From: Microterricola pindariensis
Lineage (GTDB): Bacteria; Actinomycetota; Actinomycetes; Actinomycetales; Microbacteriaceae
Length of the DNA stretch: 64,000 nucleotides
NCBI RefSeq assembly: GCF_002936985.1
Contig: NZ_MPZN01000017.1
Coordinates: 1-64,000 of the forward strand
Reading direction: 5' to 3'
The first letter of the stretch is position 1. Each line of letters starts with the position of its first letter. The notes beneath the pieces were generated by a model. It worked only from the letters and a program-made list of their open reading frames with translations. It had not been told where the DNA came from and did not search any database. The position numbers were made by a program, and so were the translations under genes. Of the stretch, positions 25,513-33,273 are shown one piece after another.

Positions 25513-26883
25513 ATGAATGGTGAGCTCGTTTTCACGGTCAACGGTGCGACAGCCACCGCCGCAATCCCGATAGGCCTGGCCCAGGCCGGTCTAAAGGAAC
25601 GGCAGCATCTTCAGGAGTGGGTCATCGCCCATCCAGAGGTCCTTGGCTCGTCTATCAAGATCGTGGCGTTCGAGTTCGGTAGCTGGACGGGTCACACGGG
25701 AGAGAAGGAGCGGGACCGCCTCGACGTCCTCGCGCTGGACGGCGATGGACATCTAATCGTCGTGGAGCTCAAGCGTGACAAAGCCCCCGACACCGTTGAG
25801 ATGCAAGCGCTCAAGTACGCGGCGCTAGTCTCCAGATTCACTCGAGATGACCTGGACAGGGTTCATGCGCGTTATCGCACTCAGACATCCGGTCACGAGA
25901 TTACCGCCAGTGACGCGGCAGCTGAACTTGACGCGTGGGCGGAGATCACCGAGGACTCCCTCCGACTGCCAAAGATCGTTCTCATGGCGACCGACTTCCC
26001 TCAGACCGTAACTGCGACAGTCGTGTTTCTACACCAGCAGTTGGGGCTCGACATCAAACTGTTGGTGTTCCAGGCGTATCAGACCGCCAACGACGTCCTC
26101 GTCACCGTCTCGCAACACTATCCGCCGCCGGGGATCGAAGAATTTGTCCTCTCCCCTGAGGTCAATGAAGCGCAGAAAGCGAAGACTGGTAAGCAGAACA
26201 AGCAACGCGAAGCTAACACCGTCGCCCGCCTGATCCGTGCCGAAGCGCTCGAACAAGGCGAGCGTTTCCGGTTCCGGACGACCACAGAACCGGATGCGGG
26301 GCTTGAGGAGTGGTTCGCAGAAGAACCCGCGCGCCGATACGCGACTTGGCAGGAAGACTCATCGCTGCCACTTGTTTGGCAGGCGGATGCTCAACCATAC
26401 TCGCCGACCGGACTAGCCCGACTCATCCTGGAACAAGGCGCGAGCAAGACCGTCGTTTCGCTCCAAGGTCCCGCTTACTGGGTAAACGATACTGGCGAAA
26501 GCCTCGTCGATATCGCCAACAACTTGCCCGAGCAAGCAGAGGTGCCAGTCGAAACTCATACGGACCGGATGAGCGCAGCGCTGCTCCCGCTCTGGGAACA
26601 TCTCGACGAGAGCATTCTCGCCCTCAGTCCTGAGGTGTCGCGCCAGTCACGAGTGCGTGGGCTCAAGTATTACGGGAACCGCAAACTCTGCGATATCTCC
26701 GTCCACAGTGACCACCTAAGCGTGTACATTCAGGGACTGAACTTCGGGGAGTATCCCGCCACTACTTCGAACACTATTGTCAGCGGCCGGTCAAAGTACA
26801 TCCATGCACAATTGAAATCTGCGGCTGATCACGACGAGATTCTCGGCCTCCTGCAGAAAGGCCTCGCTTCACAGCAGAACTGA
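25513..26883 (+). CDS. PD-(D/E)XK nuclease-like protein with C-terminal DUF5655-like domain
   Basis: A 456-aa protein from ATG 25513 with GGGAG upstream. The nuclease-like core reads RDRLDVLALDGDGHLIVVEL in outline, with Asp71 and Glu85-Leu-Lys87, preceded by KERQHLQEWVIAHPEVLG (28-45), a helix typical of NucS/DUF91-type proteins. The last ~110 residues (WEHLDESILALSPEV...KYYGNRKLCDISVHSDHLSVYIQGL) match the DUF5655 pattern. Such two-part proteins are usually annotated as DUF91/DUF5655 nucleases of unknown target and are frequent in accessory regions. The gene is intact, unlike its neighbour upstream. Confidence 0.72.
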   Translation: MNGELVFTVNGATATAAIPIGLAQAGLKERQHLQEWVIAHPEVLGSSIKIVAFEFGSWTGHTGEKERDRLDVLALDGDGHLIVVELKRDKAPDTVEMQALKYAALVSRFTRDDLDRVHARYRTQTSGHEITASDAAAELDAWAEITEDSLRLPKIVLMATDFPQTVTATVVFLHQQLGLDIKLLVFQAYQTANDVLVTVSQHYPPPGIEEFVLSPEVNEAQKAKTGKQNKQREANTVARLIRAEALEQGERFRFRTTTEPDAGLEEWFAEEPARRYATWQEDSSLPLVWQADAQPYSPTGLARLILEQGASKTVVSLQGPAYWVNDTGESLVDIANNLPEQAEVPVETHTDRMSAALLPLWEHLDESILALSPEVSRQSRVRGLKYYGNRKLCDISVHSDHLSVYIQGLNFGEYPATTSNTIVSGRSKYIHAQLKSAADHDEILGLLQKGLASQQN

Positions 26884-27282
26884 CGGCACAGTGCCGCGCA
26901 ATCCTCTTGGCGACCCGACCATGCAGCTCCGCGCGTACACTCGCTTCTTGAGCGGCACCAACCGTGCTCGCCCGAGCCTTCGGAACGCGCCTGTCGCGTG
27001 CAGAGGCGGTGACATGCTGGCAGTTACCAAGCTCGACTGACTGGCGCCTTACCTCCGGGAGGCGATGGACATCTTTAATGAGCGCCCGCGAATGACGTGA
27101 GACATCGGCGAAGACTTGAGCGGCATCTAGCGCGAGAAGAGCCCCCACGAGTGATTTCCCTCGCAATTTCGCTGCATGACTGCGCGTCAGCCCTCCGCCA
27201 CCCGTACCTGCGCCGCAGCAGGTCCGAATGACTTGCTAGCCTTGCGCGGAAAGCTTGGCCATGCGCTGGTCCGCGCGCTCAC
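26884..27282. other. intergenic region, no supported gene
   Basis: About 400 bp between the nuclease-like gene and the convergent lipoprotein gene. No recognisable coding sequence or repeat. Confidence 0.4.
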
Positions 27283-27648
27283 TCACTGGTTCAGGATTGC
27301 CTCGTAGTCGGCGGCGGCGGCGTCGAGCTCCCACCGCTCCACGAACGAGTCGTCCGGGATGAGGTATGGGCGATCATAGTTGACGCCGTCGGAGCACTGG
27401 TAGTCGTCGTGCCAGTCGTCGTTCATGGTGGGGTCCCAGAAGCACCGCCACCCGCTCGCGGCGAAGTCTTCTGCAAGCTGCTGGTCGGCGTAGTAGTCAC
27501 CCTCGGCCGCTAGAGCCTCTTCAGACTGCTCGTAGTCGTCGCGACTGTCGAGGTGCTCCTGGTAGCCAGGCTGAACGTCGGAGTACGAGGTACAAGCCGT
27601 GACGGCGAAAGCCAGAGCAGCGAAGACGACTGCGATGCGGAGGTTCAT
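27283..27648 (-). CDS. putative small lipoprotein, unknown function
   Basis: A 121-aa protein with a lipoprotein signal: basic start MNLR, hydrophobic AVVFAALAFAV, lipobox VTAC with Cys19. The mature part is very acidic and aromatic (Asp/Glu/Tyr/Trp-rich) with two more cysteines (GWRCFWDP, YQCSDGV) that could pair. Start ATG 27648 is chosen for the signal sequence; ATG 27666 is possible. It would be anchored to the outer face of the membrane. No family is recognised. Confidence 0.6.
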   Translation of the reverse strand: MNLRIAVVFAALAFAVTACTSYSDVQPGYQEHLDSRDDYEQSEEALAAEGDYYADQQLAEDFAASGWRCFWDPTMNDDWHDDYQCSDGVNYDRPYLIPDDSFVERWELDAAAADYEAILNQ

Positions 27649-28106
27649 CGGAAGGTAGGGCTCCATAAATCGACGGGCGGTTGAAGCGCCCCTCTGGGAG
27701 AGCGATGGGAGCGGCTCCCGCGAGCGTATGGCCATTGGCCCGTCTCGTCCAGACCCCAAATATTGGGCAACAATGCCGAGTGGGTCGGCGACACGTTCTA
27801 TCCCGGTGAACAGTCAAAGGGCGCACGAGGGCAACGGTGCCGCCTCAGCGCCGGCCAGCGCCCGCCGTCGAGTTCGTCGCGCCCCACGAACCGTTTCACC
27901 CCGCACCCGCGGTTGCATCTCACTCTCGATCCATGGTTATGCATTGGTCGCTGCTGTCGACAGCCAGACCTAGGTCACGGGATAGTGCCCCCTTTGCTAC
28001 TGTCGTTCCACCATTGCTGGGGTATCGGCGCTGGCCATCAGACCTAATTCCCCAGCCTCATCTTGTGGCACGTCCTCAATGAGCTCCGCATCGACGATCT
28101 CTTCCT
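27649..28106. other. intergenic region, no supported gene
   Basis: About 450 bp between the lipoprotein gene and the transposase remnant. Nothing recognisable; the left end of the mobile element was looked for and not found. Confidence 0.35.
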
Positions 28107-28907
28107 CTCCGGCTCGGCGCCCAAGGCGGCGACCACGGCGCGGTCTACATCGAGGGCGGCGCCTACTGCCCGGGAACCCCGGAGCCGGTGCGCAACGCGA
28201 CGAAAGACTTGCTGAGCGGCGCCCTCGACAAAGTGACCTACTAGGAACGTATCAACACGCGCAAAGCGTTCAAGCTGCACCAGAAGGAGAAGCGGGACGC
28301 GAAGGGCCGCACCGTGCTCACCTGCCCGGCGCTCGGCAACAGCCCGACAGTCACCTGCCCGCTCCGCGAGATGATGATGAAGACGAAGAAGGTGGCCGAC
28401 AAGAAGCGCCCGGCCGTCGACTCCGAGGACCTCCCGGACTTCGCCGACAAGATCTGCCGGCAGCACTCGGTGTCGTTCCAGTCCGCGAACAGCCGCCGCC
28501 AGAAGCAGGCCTTCGACTACGGCACCCGCGAGTGGGAGGAGTTCCACACCCACGCCCGTAACTCGATCGAGTCCCTGAACTCACAGGTCAAGGGCGGTGG
28601 CGCCGAGGACATCCAGGACCCCAGCCGGCGCCAGGTGCGCGGCTTCGGCGCCGCACAGGTCATCATCACGATGCTCCTGGTCAACTTCGACCTGGGGAAG
28701 ATCGCCGCCTTCATGAGCGACCAGTACCGGGAAGACGCCAAACGGGACCTCGCCGGCAACCCCGTTGAGAAAAAGCTCCGCCGCCGCGACCGCGAGTTCT
28801 ACAACCGGTACACCGACACCCTCCCGCCCGGCGTCGAACGACCGAAACACCTGAAGAAACGCGGAACCGCAACCGACGACACCGGCGGGCCACCCACCAC
28901 CGAGTAG
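28107..28907 (+). pseudogene. transposase remnant, N-terminally truncated with in-frame TAG
   Basis: The frame gives GAQGGDHGAVYIEGGAYCPG, TPEPVRNATKDLLSGALDKVTY, then TAG (28242-28244), then ERINTRKAFKLHQKEKRD... to the stop at 28907. It resembles the C-terminal part of a DDE-type transposase-like family of actinobacteria, with CP..G....V.CPL, KICRQHSVSF, YGTREWEEFHTHARNSIESL and RRQVRGFGAAQVI. The N-terminal catalytic half is absent and no inverted repeats were found at the ends. A product from ATG 28314 (197 aa) is possible but would lack the catalytic core. It marks old mobile-element activity in the island. Confidence 0.65.
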
Positions 28908-28953
28908 CCGCGCACCCGCGCGTTCGAATACTGACCGAGAGGGCCACACCCCA

Positions 28954-28978
28954 GGCGCACCGAGGACATCGGTGCGCC
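28954..28978 (+). terminator. 10-bp stem hairpin after the transposase remnant
   Basis: GGCGCACCGA (28954-28963), loop GGACA, TCGGTGCGCC (28969-28978): a perfect stem 47 bp after the remnant's stop. No T-tract follows, so a terminator role is uncertain. Confidence 0.4.
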
Positions 28979-29060
28979 CGAAAGTCGTTAACGAGCGTCG
29001 ATTCCCCGCCTTCAACACGTTGGGAGGCCGAATCAGAGCCCGTCATCCGCAAAAGGGCTC

Positions 29061-29101
29061 GGGAAACAAGAAATCGCTCCGGATTCTCATCCGGAGCGAT
29101 T
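29061..29101 (-). terminator. intrinsic terminator of tRNA-Pro
   Basis: Perfect 13-bp stem AATCGCTCCGGAT (29072-29084), loop TCTC, ATCCGGAGCGATT (29089-29101). On the minus strand it is followed by TTCTTGTTT, as expected of an intrinsic terminator. It lies about 43 bp past the tRNA 3' end. A near-identical hairpin is at 17357-17382 and a compensated one at 14593-14620. Confidence 0.75.
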
Positions 29102-29154
29102 CTTTGTGGGCAGTTCTGCGAAGAGTTTCGAGAACGGCCCCTTTGGTCGGGCTG
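29061..29154 (-). repeat. structured repeat, copy 3: tRNA-Pro 3' end, trailer and terminator
   Basis: This ~94-bp stretch aligns almost base for base with 17344-17435, with only about eight differences by eye, up to and including the acceptor-stem GGGCTG. It overlaps the last bases of the tRNA. Same orientation as copy 2, so the two are direct repeats 11.7 kb apart. Confidence 0.65.
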
Positions 29155-29220
29155 ACAGGATTTGAACCTGCGACCCCCTGACCCCCAGTCAGGTGCGCTA
29201 CCAAGCTGCGCTACAGCCCG
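29144..29220 (-). tRNA. tRNA-Pro (anticodon GGG)
   Basis: Minus-strand 77-nt cloverleaf: acceptor CGGGCTG pairing with CAGCCCG, D arm AGCGCAGCTTGGTAGCGC, anticodon arm CCTGACTGGGGGTCAGG with GGG, T arm GCAGGTTCAAATCCTGT, discriminator A and an encoded CCA (29144-29146). It reads CCC (and CCU by wobble) codons. Its 3' end and trailer are duplicated at 17.4 kb. Confidence 0.93.
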
Positions 29221-29471
29221 TAGTCTCTGTGCAGCCGCCGGCTGAGAACCTCAGCTGCGTGCCGCCCGAAGACAACTTGTCAATAATAGCGCGAACTTCG
29301 GGTGCCGTTTGCCACTTCGAATCCGCCGGGCGTGTCCAGAGCCGGTTCCGGATGCCGGGGCTGCACATTCCGCGCGCCACCCTCGCGCGCGGCATCCGGC
29401 AAAGTGGCGGGTCAACGGTGAGATCGGGGCGCCGGTGGCGCCGCCGCGACCCGGCGTCCTAAGGTTTGCTC

Positions 29472-30068
29472 ATGACTGAAATCGCCCCGGTGAGAATCGT
29501 CTCCGTCTCCGACGCGCCGTGGGACGACGTCGTGCGGGTGTTCGGGACGCGCGGCGACCCGGCCACCTGCTGGTGCCAGTTCTTCAAGCTCTCCAACGCC
29601 GACTGGAAGAACGCGGAGGGTCCCGAGTGCAAGGTCGCGCTCGAGCGGCAGGTGAGGGACGCTACTCCCCCGCCTGGCATCATCGCCTACCGCGACGACG
29701 AGCCGGTGGGCTGGTGCGCCGTGGAGCCGCGCGTGAACTACGGCCGCCTGACCCGCACCCGCGCGGCCGCAGGCAGCCCAGAGGCCCCCGACGACGAGGG
29801 GGTGTGGGCGGTGACCTGCTTCGTCGTGCGGGTCGGCCACCGCCGCCTGGGCATCGGCGGCGCGCTGCTGCGCGGCGCACTTGAGCAGGCGCGTGAGGCT
29901 GGCGCCCGCGTGGTGGAGGGCTATCCCGTCGACGTCGCCGTGCGCGGCAAGACCAGCTCGGCCGATCTCTACCACGGCACGCTCACGCAGTTTCAGGCTG
30001 CCGGCTTCGAGGAGGTGGCCCGGCCGAGTGCCGACCGACCGGTCATGCAGCTGCGTTTCACCGGTTGA
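29472..30068 (+). CDS. GNAT-family N-acetyltransferase
   Basis: A 198-aa acetyltransferase from ATG 29472. The acetyl-CoA loop is VRVGHRRLGIGGALLRGALEQA (the R-x-x-G-x-G/A motif), preceded by the strand VWAVTCFVV. The N-terminal CWCQFFKLSNADWKNAE segment and GARVVEGYPVD mark a GNAT subgroup common in actinobacteria. The C-terminal strand LYHGTLTQFQAAGFEEVAR completes the fold. The substrate is unknown. It is the first intact gene outside the tRNA-Pro-bounded island. Confidence 0.85.
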   Translation: MTEIAPVRIVSVSDAPWDDVVRVFGTRGDPATCWCQFFKLSNADWKNAEGPECKVALERQVRDATPPPGIIAYRDDEPVGWCAVEPRVNYGRLTRTRAAAGSPEAPDDEGVWAVTCFVVRVGHRRLGIGGALLRGALEQAREAGARVVEGYPVDVAVRGKTSSADLYHGTLTQFQAAGFEEVARPSADRPVMQLRFTG

Positions 30069-30156
30069 GCCGACACACCGGCAGCTCATGGCTCGTTCAT
30101 AGCTTCTCTCGGTACTGTCAGTCGTCCGCTTCACCTACCCCGAAATCAAGGAACTC

Positions 30157-30633
30157 ATGTCTCGCACTCCCGCGTCCAAGTCCGCCAACCTCCCCGTGAT
30201 CCTGCTCTGGATCGCCTCGCTCGCCGTCGGGGCCGTCGGCTACCTCGTCATGACGAGCTCGATCGCGGCGCAGACCGACCTCTACACGACCGGCTCGCAG
30301 GATGTGGGCGCGATGCTCACCGGCCAGTCCGGCGTCACCCTCGGTACGACGCTGATCGGCGTCGGCGTGCTGGGCCTGCTGCTGGCCCTCGCCGTGCACG
30401 CGCACAACTTCGCCCTCGCCCAGGCGCAGGCCGCCCTCACTCTCGATGACTTCGACGACTTCGGTGCCGACGACAACGAGCTCGTGCACAGCACGATCAC
30501 CCCGGAGGAGTCTCCGGCCGAGGCCCACGTCGTCGAGGCGACCGAGGTCGTCACCGCGGATGCCCCGGCCCCCGTCGACGAGCCCGTGGAGGCCCCGGCC
30601 ACCGACGAGAAGCCGGCCACGCCCGCCTCGTAG
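30157..30633 (+). CDS. two-helix membrane protein with acidic Pro/Ala tail
   Basis: A 158-aa protein. Two hydrophobic helices (about 12-33, LPVILLWIASLAVGAVGYLVM, and 64-82, LGTTLIGVGVLGLLLALAV) flank a short extracytoplasmic loop. The last ~70 residues are acidic and Pro/Ala/Thr-rich (VEAPATDEKPATPAS), probably disordered in the cytoplasm. ATG 30157 has AAGGA upstream. A strong terminator follows at 30665. Function unknown. Confidence 0.7.
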   Translation: MSRTPASKSANLPVILLWIASLAVGAVGYLVMTSSIAAQTDLYTTGSQDVGAMLTGQSGVTLGTTLIGVGVLGLLLALAVHAHNFALAQAQAALTLDDFDDFGADDNELVHSTITPEESPAEAHVVEATEVVTADAPAPVDEPVEAPATDEKPATPAS

Positions 30634-30664
30634 CATCCGCTGCCCCACGCAGCACCACTCCCGC

Positions 30665-30710
30665 GCTCTGGCGCCGGGCGGCCCGGCCGTCCGGCGCCAG
30701 AGCCGTTTCT
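30665..30710 (+). terminator. strong intrinsic terminator
   Basis: Perfect 13-bp stem GCTCTGGCGCCGG (30665-30677) with CCGGCGCCAGAGC (30691-30703), a further GC-paired loop, then CGTTTCT. It ends the membrane protein gene at 30633. Confidence 0.75.
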
Positions 30711-30766
30711 GCACCCGGCGTCACACCGCCTTGTCGGGCTCAACTCCGCGCGAGTAGGGTCGAATC

Positions 30767-31288
30767 ATGGGAATTCACTCGGGGGAACCCCGCAAACACC
30801 CCGTCGTGGTCGGCGTCTCCCCCGGCCAGCCGCCCCACGTCGTGCTGCAGGCCGCCCGCTTCGCCATCCAGTTCGAGACCGAGCTGATCTGCGCGCACGT
30901 CAATCCCGGGCGCTTCGCCACCGCGGAGTCCCCGGACGGCTCCATGCTGACGGCGCCCCTCGACCCCGACTTCGCCGATGAACGCGAGGTCGCCTTCGAC
31001 GCCCGGCTGGAGACGGCCCTGTCCGAGATCCTCGCGGACAGCAACGTGACCTGGCGCACGCTGGCCATCGCCGGCGACGTCGCCACCGCCCTCGGCCACC
31101 TCGCCGACACCGTCGACGCCTCCATGCTCGTCGTCGGCACGGCCGAGCGCTCCTTCGCCGGCAGCGTGACGGAGCTGTTCAACCGCTCGATCGCGATCAA
31201 CCTGGCCCGCCACCAGCTGCGCCCGGTCGTCGTCATCCCGGCCAGGGCGGCGGAAGGCACCGCGGCGGCGCACACGGCCGGCGCATGA
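30767..31288 (+). CDS. universal stress protein (UspA family)
   Basis: A 173-aa single Usp domain. It begins HPVVVGVSPGQPPHVVLQAARFA and ends with the nucleotide-loop pattern VVGTAERSFAGSVTELFNRS...RPVVVIPA, matching G-2x-G-9x-G(S/T) in spirit. UspA proteins bind ATP and help in stress survival. Its TGA overlaps the crcB start as ATGA, so it is co-translated with the fluoride-channel pair; this suggests a shared stress response. Confidence 0.83.
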   Translation: MGIHSGEPRKHPVVVGVSPGQPPHVVLQAARFAIQFETELICAHVNPGRFATAESPDGSMLTAPLDPDFADEREVAFDARLETALSEILADSNVTWRTLAIAGDVATALGHLADTVDASMLVVGTAERSFAGSVTELFNRSIAINLARHQLRPVVVIPARAAEGTAAAHTAGA

Positions 31289-31776
31289 GCCCCGGCATCC
31301 GCCCGCCACACCTGCGCTGGGCGCCCATCGCACTGGTCGCCGTCGGCGGCGCGTTCGGCGCGGCGGGCCGCGAGGGGCTCTCCCTGGCGATCCCGAACCT
31401 CGGCCAGCTGCCCATCGCGATCCCGGTCGTCAACATCATCGGCGCGTTCCTGCTCGGGTACCTCTATGAGGCGGTCACCCGCATCGACCCGGCGAAGCCC
31501 ACCGGCAAGAACCTCAAGCTATTGCTCGGAACGGGCTTCTGCGGCGGTTTCACCACGTACAGCTCACTGGCCACCGACACCGCGGTGCTGTTCCGGGACG
31601 GCCTCCCCTGGCCCGCGATCCTCTACGCCCTCGGCACCGTCGTCGTCGGCGCGGTCGCCACTTGGGCGGGCATCCTGCTGGCGAGCAGCATCAACGCCCG
31701 GATGACGGCCCGCACCGGCCCGCAGCCGGCCGAGCCCGCCAGCACGCACGCCACGGAGCAGGGGGCCGGCTCGTGA
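31285..31776 (+). CDS. crcB: fluoride ion channel subunit CrcB (Fluc), first copy
   Basis: A 163-aa four-helix protein. Fluc signatures are GGAFGAAGREGLSLAI, NIIGAFLLGYLYEA and GTGFCGGFTTYSSLATD. Fluc channels export fluoride passively as antiparallel dimers. It is coupled at both ends, to the Usp gene by ATGA (31285) and to the second copy by GTGA (31773). Two different neighbouring copies commonly form the heterodimeric type of channel. The C terminus has a polar extension. No fluoride riboswitch was recognised upstream. Confidence 0.88.
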   Translation: MSPGIRPPHLRWAPIALVAVGGAFGAAGREGLSLAIPNLGQLPIAIPVVNIIGAFLLGYLYEAVTRIDPAKPTGKNLKLLLGTGFCGGFTTYSSLATDTAVLFRDGLPWPAILYALGTVVVGAVATWAGILLASSINARMTARTGPQPAEPASTHATEQGAGS

Positions 31777-32150
31777 CCCCGCTCATCTTCCTGCTGCTGG
31801 CCGTCGCCGGCGGGGTCGGCGCCGCCGTGCGCTTCCTCGTCGACGGCCTGATCCGAGCCCGGCTGAAGACGGCGTTCCCGTGGGCGACGACGATCATCAA
31901 CGCCTCCGGCTCGCTCGTGCTCGGCTTCCTCACCGGGCTCACCCTGGTGCACCTGTTGCCGAGTGATCTCAGCGTCATCATCGGCACCGGGTTCCTCGGC
32001 GGGTACACGACTTTCAGCACGGCCAGCTACGAGACGGTGCAGCTGATCAAGCAGGGCCGGCACGGTGCGGCGTTCACCAGCGGCGTCGTCATGCTCGTGC
32101 TGTGCGTTGCGCTGGCGGCGCTCGGGCTGTGGTGGGGCAGCTCGGTCTAG
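31773..32150 (+). CDS. crcB: fluoride ion channel subunit CrcB (Fluc), second copy
   Basis: A 125-aa Fluc subunit, started at GTG 31773, which overlaps the first copy's stop as GTGA. Signatures are GGVGAAVRFLVDGL, NASGSLVLGFLTG and GTGFLGGYTTFSTASYE. It has four membrane helices and lacks the C-terminal extension of the first copy. The two subunits differ enough to expect a heterodimer with fixed relative orientation. A triplicated repeat begins at the next base after the stop. Confidence 0.88.
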   Translation: MTPLIFLLLAVAGGVGAAVRFLVDGLIRARLKTAFPWATTIINASGSLVLGFLTGLTLVHLLPSDLSVIIGTGFLGGYTTFSTASYETVQLIKQGRHGAAFTSGVVMLVLCVALAALGLWWGSSV

Positions 32151-32328
32151 GAGTGCACGTGCCGGGTGCGGGGTCTCGATACGCTCGTTCCTCGCTACTC
32201 GACCAACGAAGAATGCACGTGCCCGGGGCGGGTCTCGATACGCTCGTTCCTCGCTACTCGACCAACGAGAGTGCACGTGCCGGGTGCGGGGTCTCGATAC
32301 GCTCGTTCCTCGCTACTCGACCAACGGG
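32151..32328. repeat. three tandem ~60-bp copies of a Microbacteriaceae-type dispersed repeat
   Basis: Units at 32151-32210, 32211-32268 and 32269-32328. Each contains an identical 37-bp core beginning GGTCTCGATACGCTCGTTCC and ending CGACCAACG (first core 32172-32208). The core type is widespread between genes in Microbacteriaceae. It lies between two convergent genes (crcB copy 2 and the urea transporter), where it may serve as a transcription barrier. Confidence 0.85.
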
Positions 32329-32342
32329 AACTGCCTCCGACG

Positions 32343-33272
32343 TTAGGTGCGCTTGGCGGACGGGATGTAGTGCGCGAGGACGAGGAACACCCAGGTGGTG
32401 AGGATGTACGGCCAGGTGTAGGTCGGTCCGGGCAGCTGGTGCATCAGCAGCGTCACTATGGCGGTGATGATCGTGCCGAGCACCGCCAGCAGCCAGGAGA
32501 TCCCGCTGCTCTGCAGGAACACCACGGCGAGCGCGATCGCGGTGAGCACGCCGGAGTAGCCGGCCAGCCCGTTCGCGGTCTCGGTCAGGGTCTCCCCCAT
32601 CGCCAGGGCGCACAGGCTGCCGATCGCGCTGCCGAGCACGGCCGCGAGGCCCACCTTCCAGCTGGCGATGAACAGCCCGGCGAGGATCAGCGCGCCCGCC
32701 CAGATGTTGTCCACCAGCACGACCTGCGACACGTTCGTCAGCAGCGAGCGGGCGAACGCCAGCGGAACCGAGTCGATGGTGACGGATGCCGGCGAGCTCA
32801 CGTGCAGTGCCTGCGTGCTGAGCAGCACCCCGGTGGCGACGATGCAGAACGGGGCCGTCGTCGACGGCAGTGCGAACACCTTCAGCGGCGTCCGGGTGAA
32901 CAGCGCCACCACCAGCCAGGTGACGGGGGCGCAGAGCGCGCCGCCGACGAGGGCGATCGGGTACGCGGCGACCTGCCCACCGAGCGCGGCGAACGTCGCG
33001 GCGCCGACGAGCGCCCCGCAGAAGCCCTGAAGTCCGGCAATCACATCGGAGGCCTTCGCCCCGAGCAGCCGCCCGGCCAGGGTGGACGCGATGCAGCCGA
33101 TCGCCACCAGCACCGCCATCCGCCAGTCGGCGACGGCGAATGCGGCGAGGATCAGCACGCCCGTGTAGATGTTGGACTGGAAGAAGATCTGCGACAGCCC
33201 GTGTCCGAAGCCGAGCAACCACGCCCCCGGGGAGGCGACCTTGTTCTGCGCCGTGGCGCCCGCTGTGCTCAT
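32343..33272 (-). CDS. urea transporter (UT family)
   Basis: A 309-aa membrane protein from ATG 33272. It has about ten hydrophobic segments arranged as two homologous halves, typical of UT-type urea channels, with GFCGALVGAATFAAL and GYSGVLTAIALAVVF as the paired half-repeat loops. It begins right after the nickel permease gene and closes the urease operon. It would bring in urea for the cytoplasmic urease. The start is near-coupled with the upstream stop (2 bp). Confidence 0.83.
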   Translation of the reverse strand: MSTAGATAQNKVASPGAWLLGFGHGLSQIFFQSNIYTGVLILAAFAVADWRMAVLVAIGCIASTLAGRLLGAKASDVIAGLQGFCGALVGAATFAALGGQVAAYPIALVGGALCAPVTWLVVALFTRTPLKVFALPSTTAPFCIVATGVLLSTQALHVSSPASVTIDSVPLAFARSLLTNVSQVVLVDNIWAGALILAGLFIASWKVGLAAVLGSAIGSLCALAMGETLTETANGLAGYSGVLTAIALAVVFLQSSGISWLLAVLGTIITAIVTLLMHQLPGPTYTWPYILTTWVFLVLAHYIPSAKRT

Positions 33273-33273
33273 C

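Noticed and set aside
30634-31284. Fluoride riboswitch before the crcB pair
   Set aside because: No sequence with the conserved fluoride-riboswitch core was seen; the pair is coupled to the universal stress protein gene instead.
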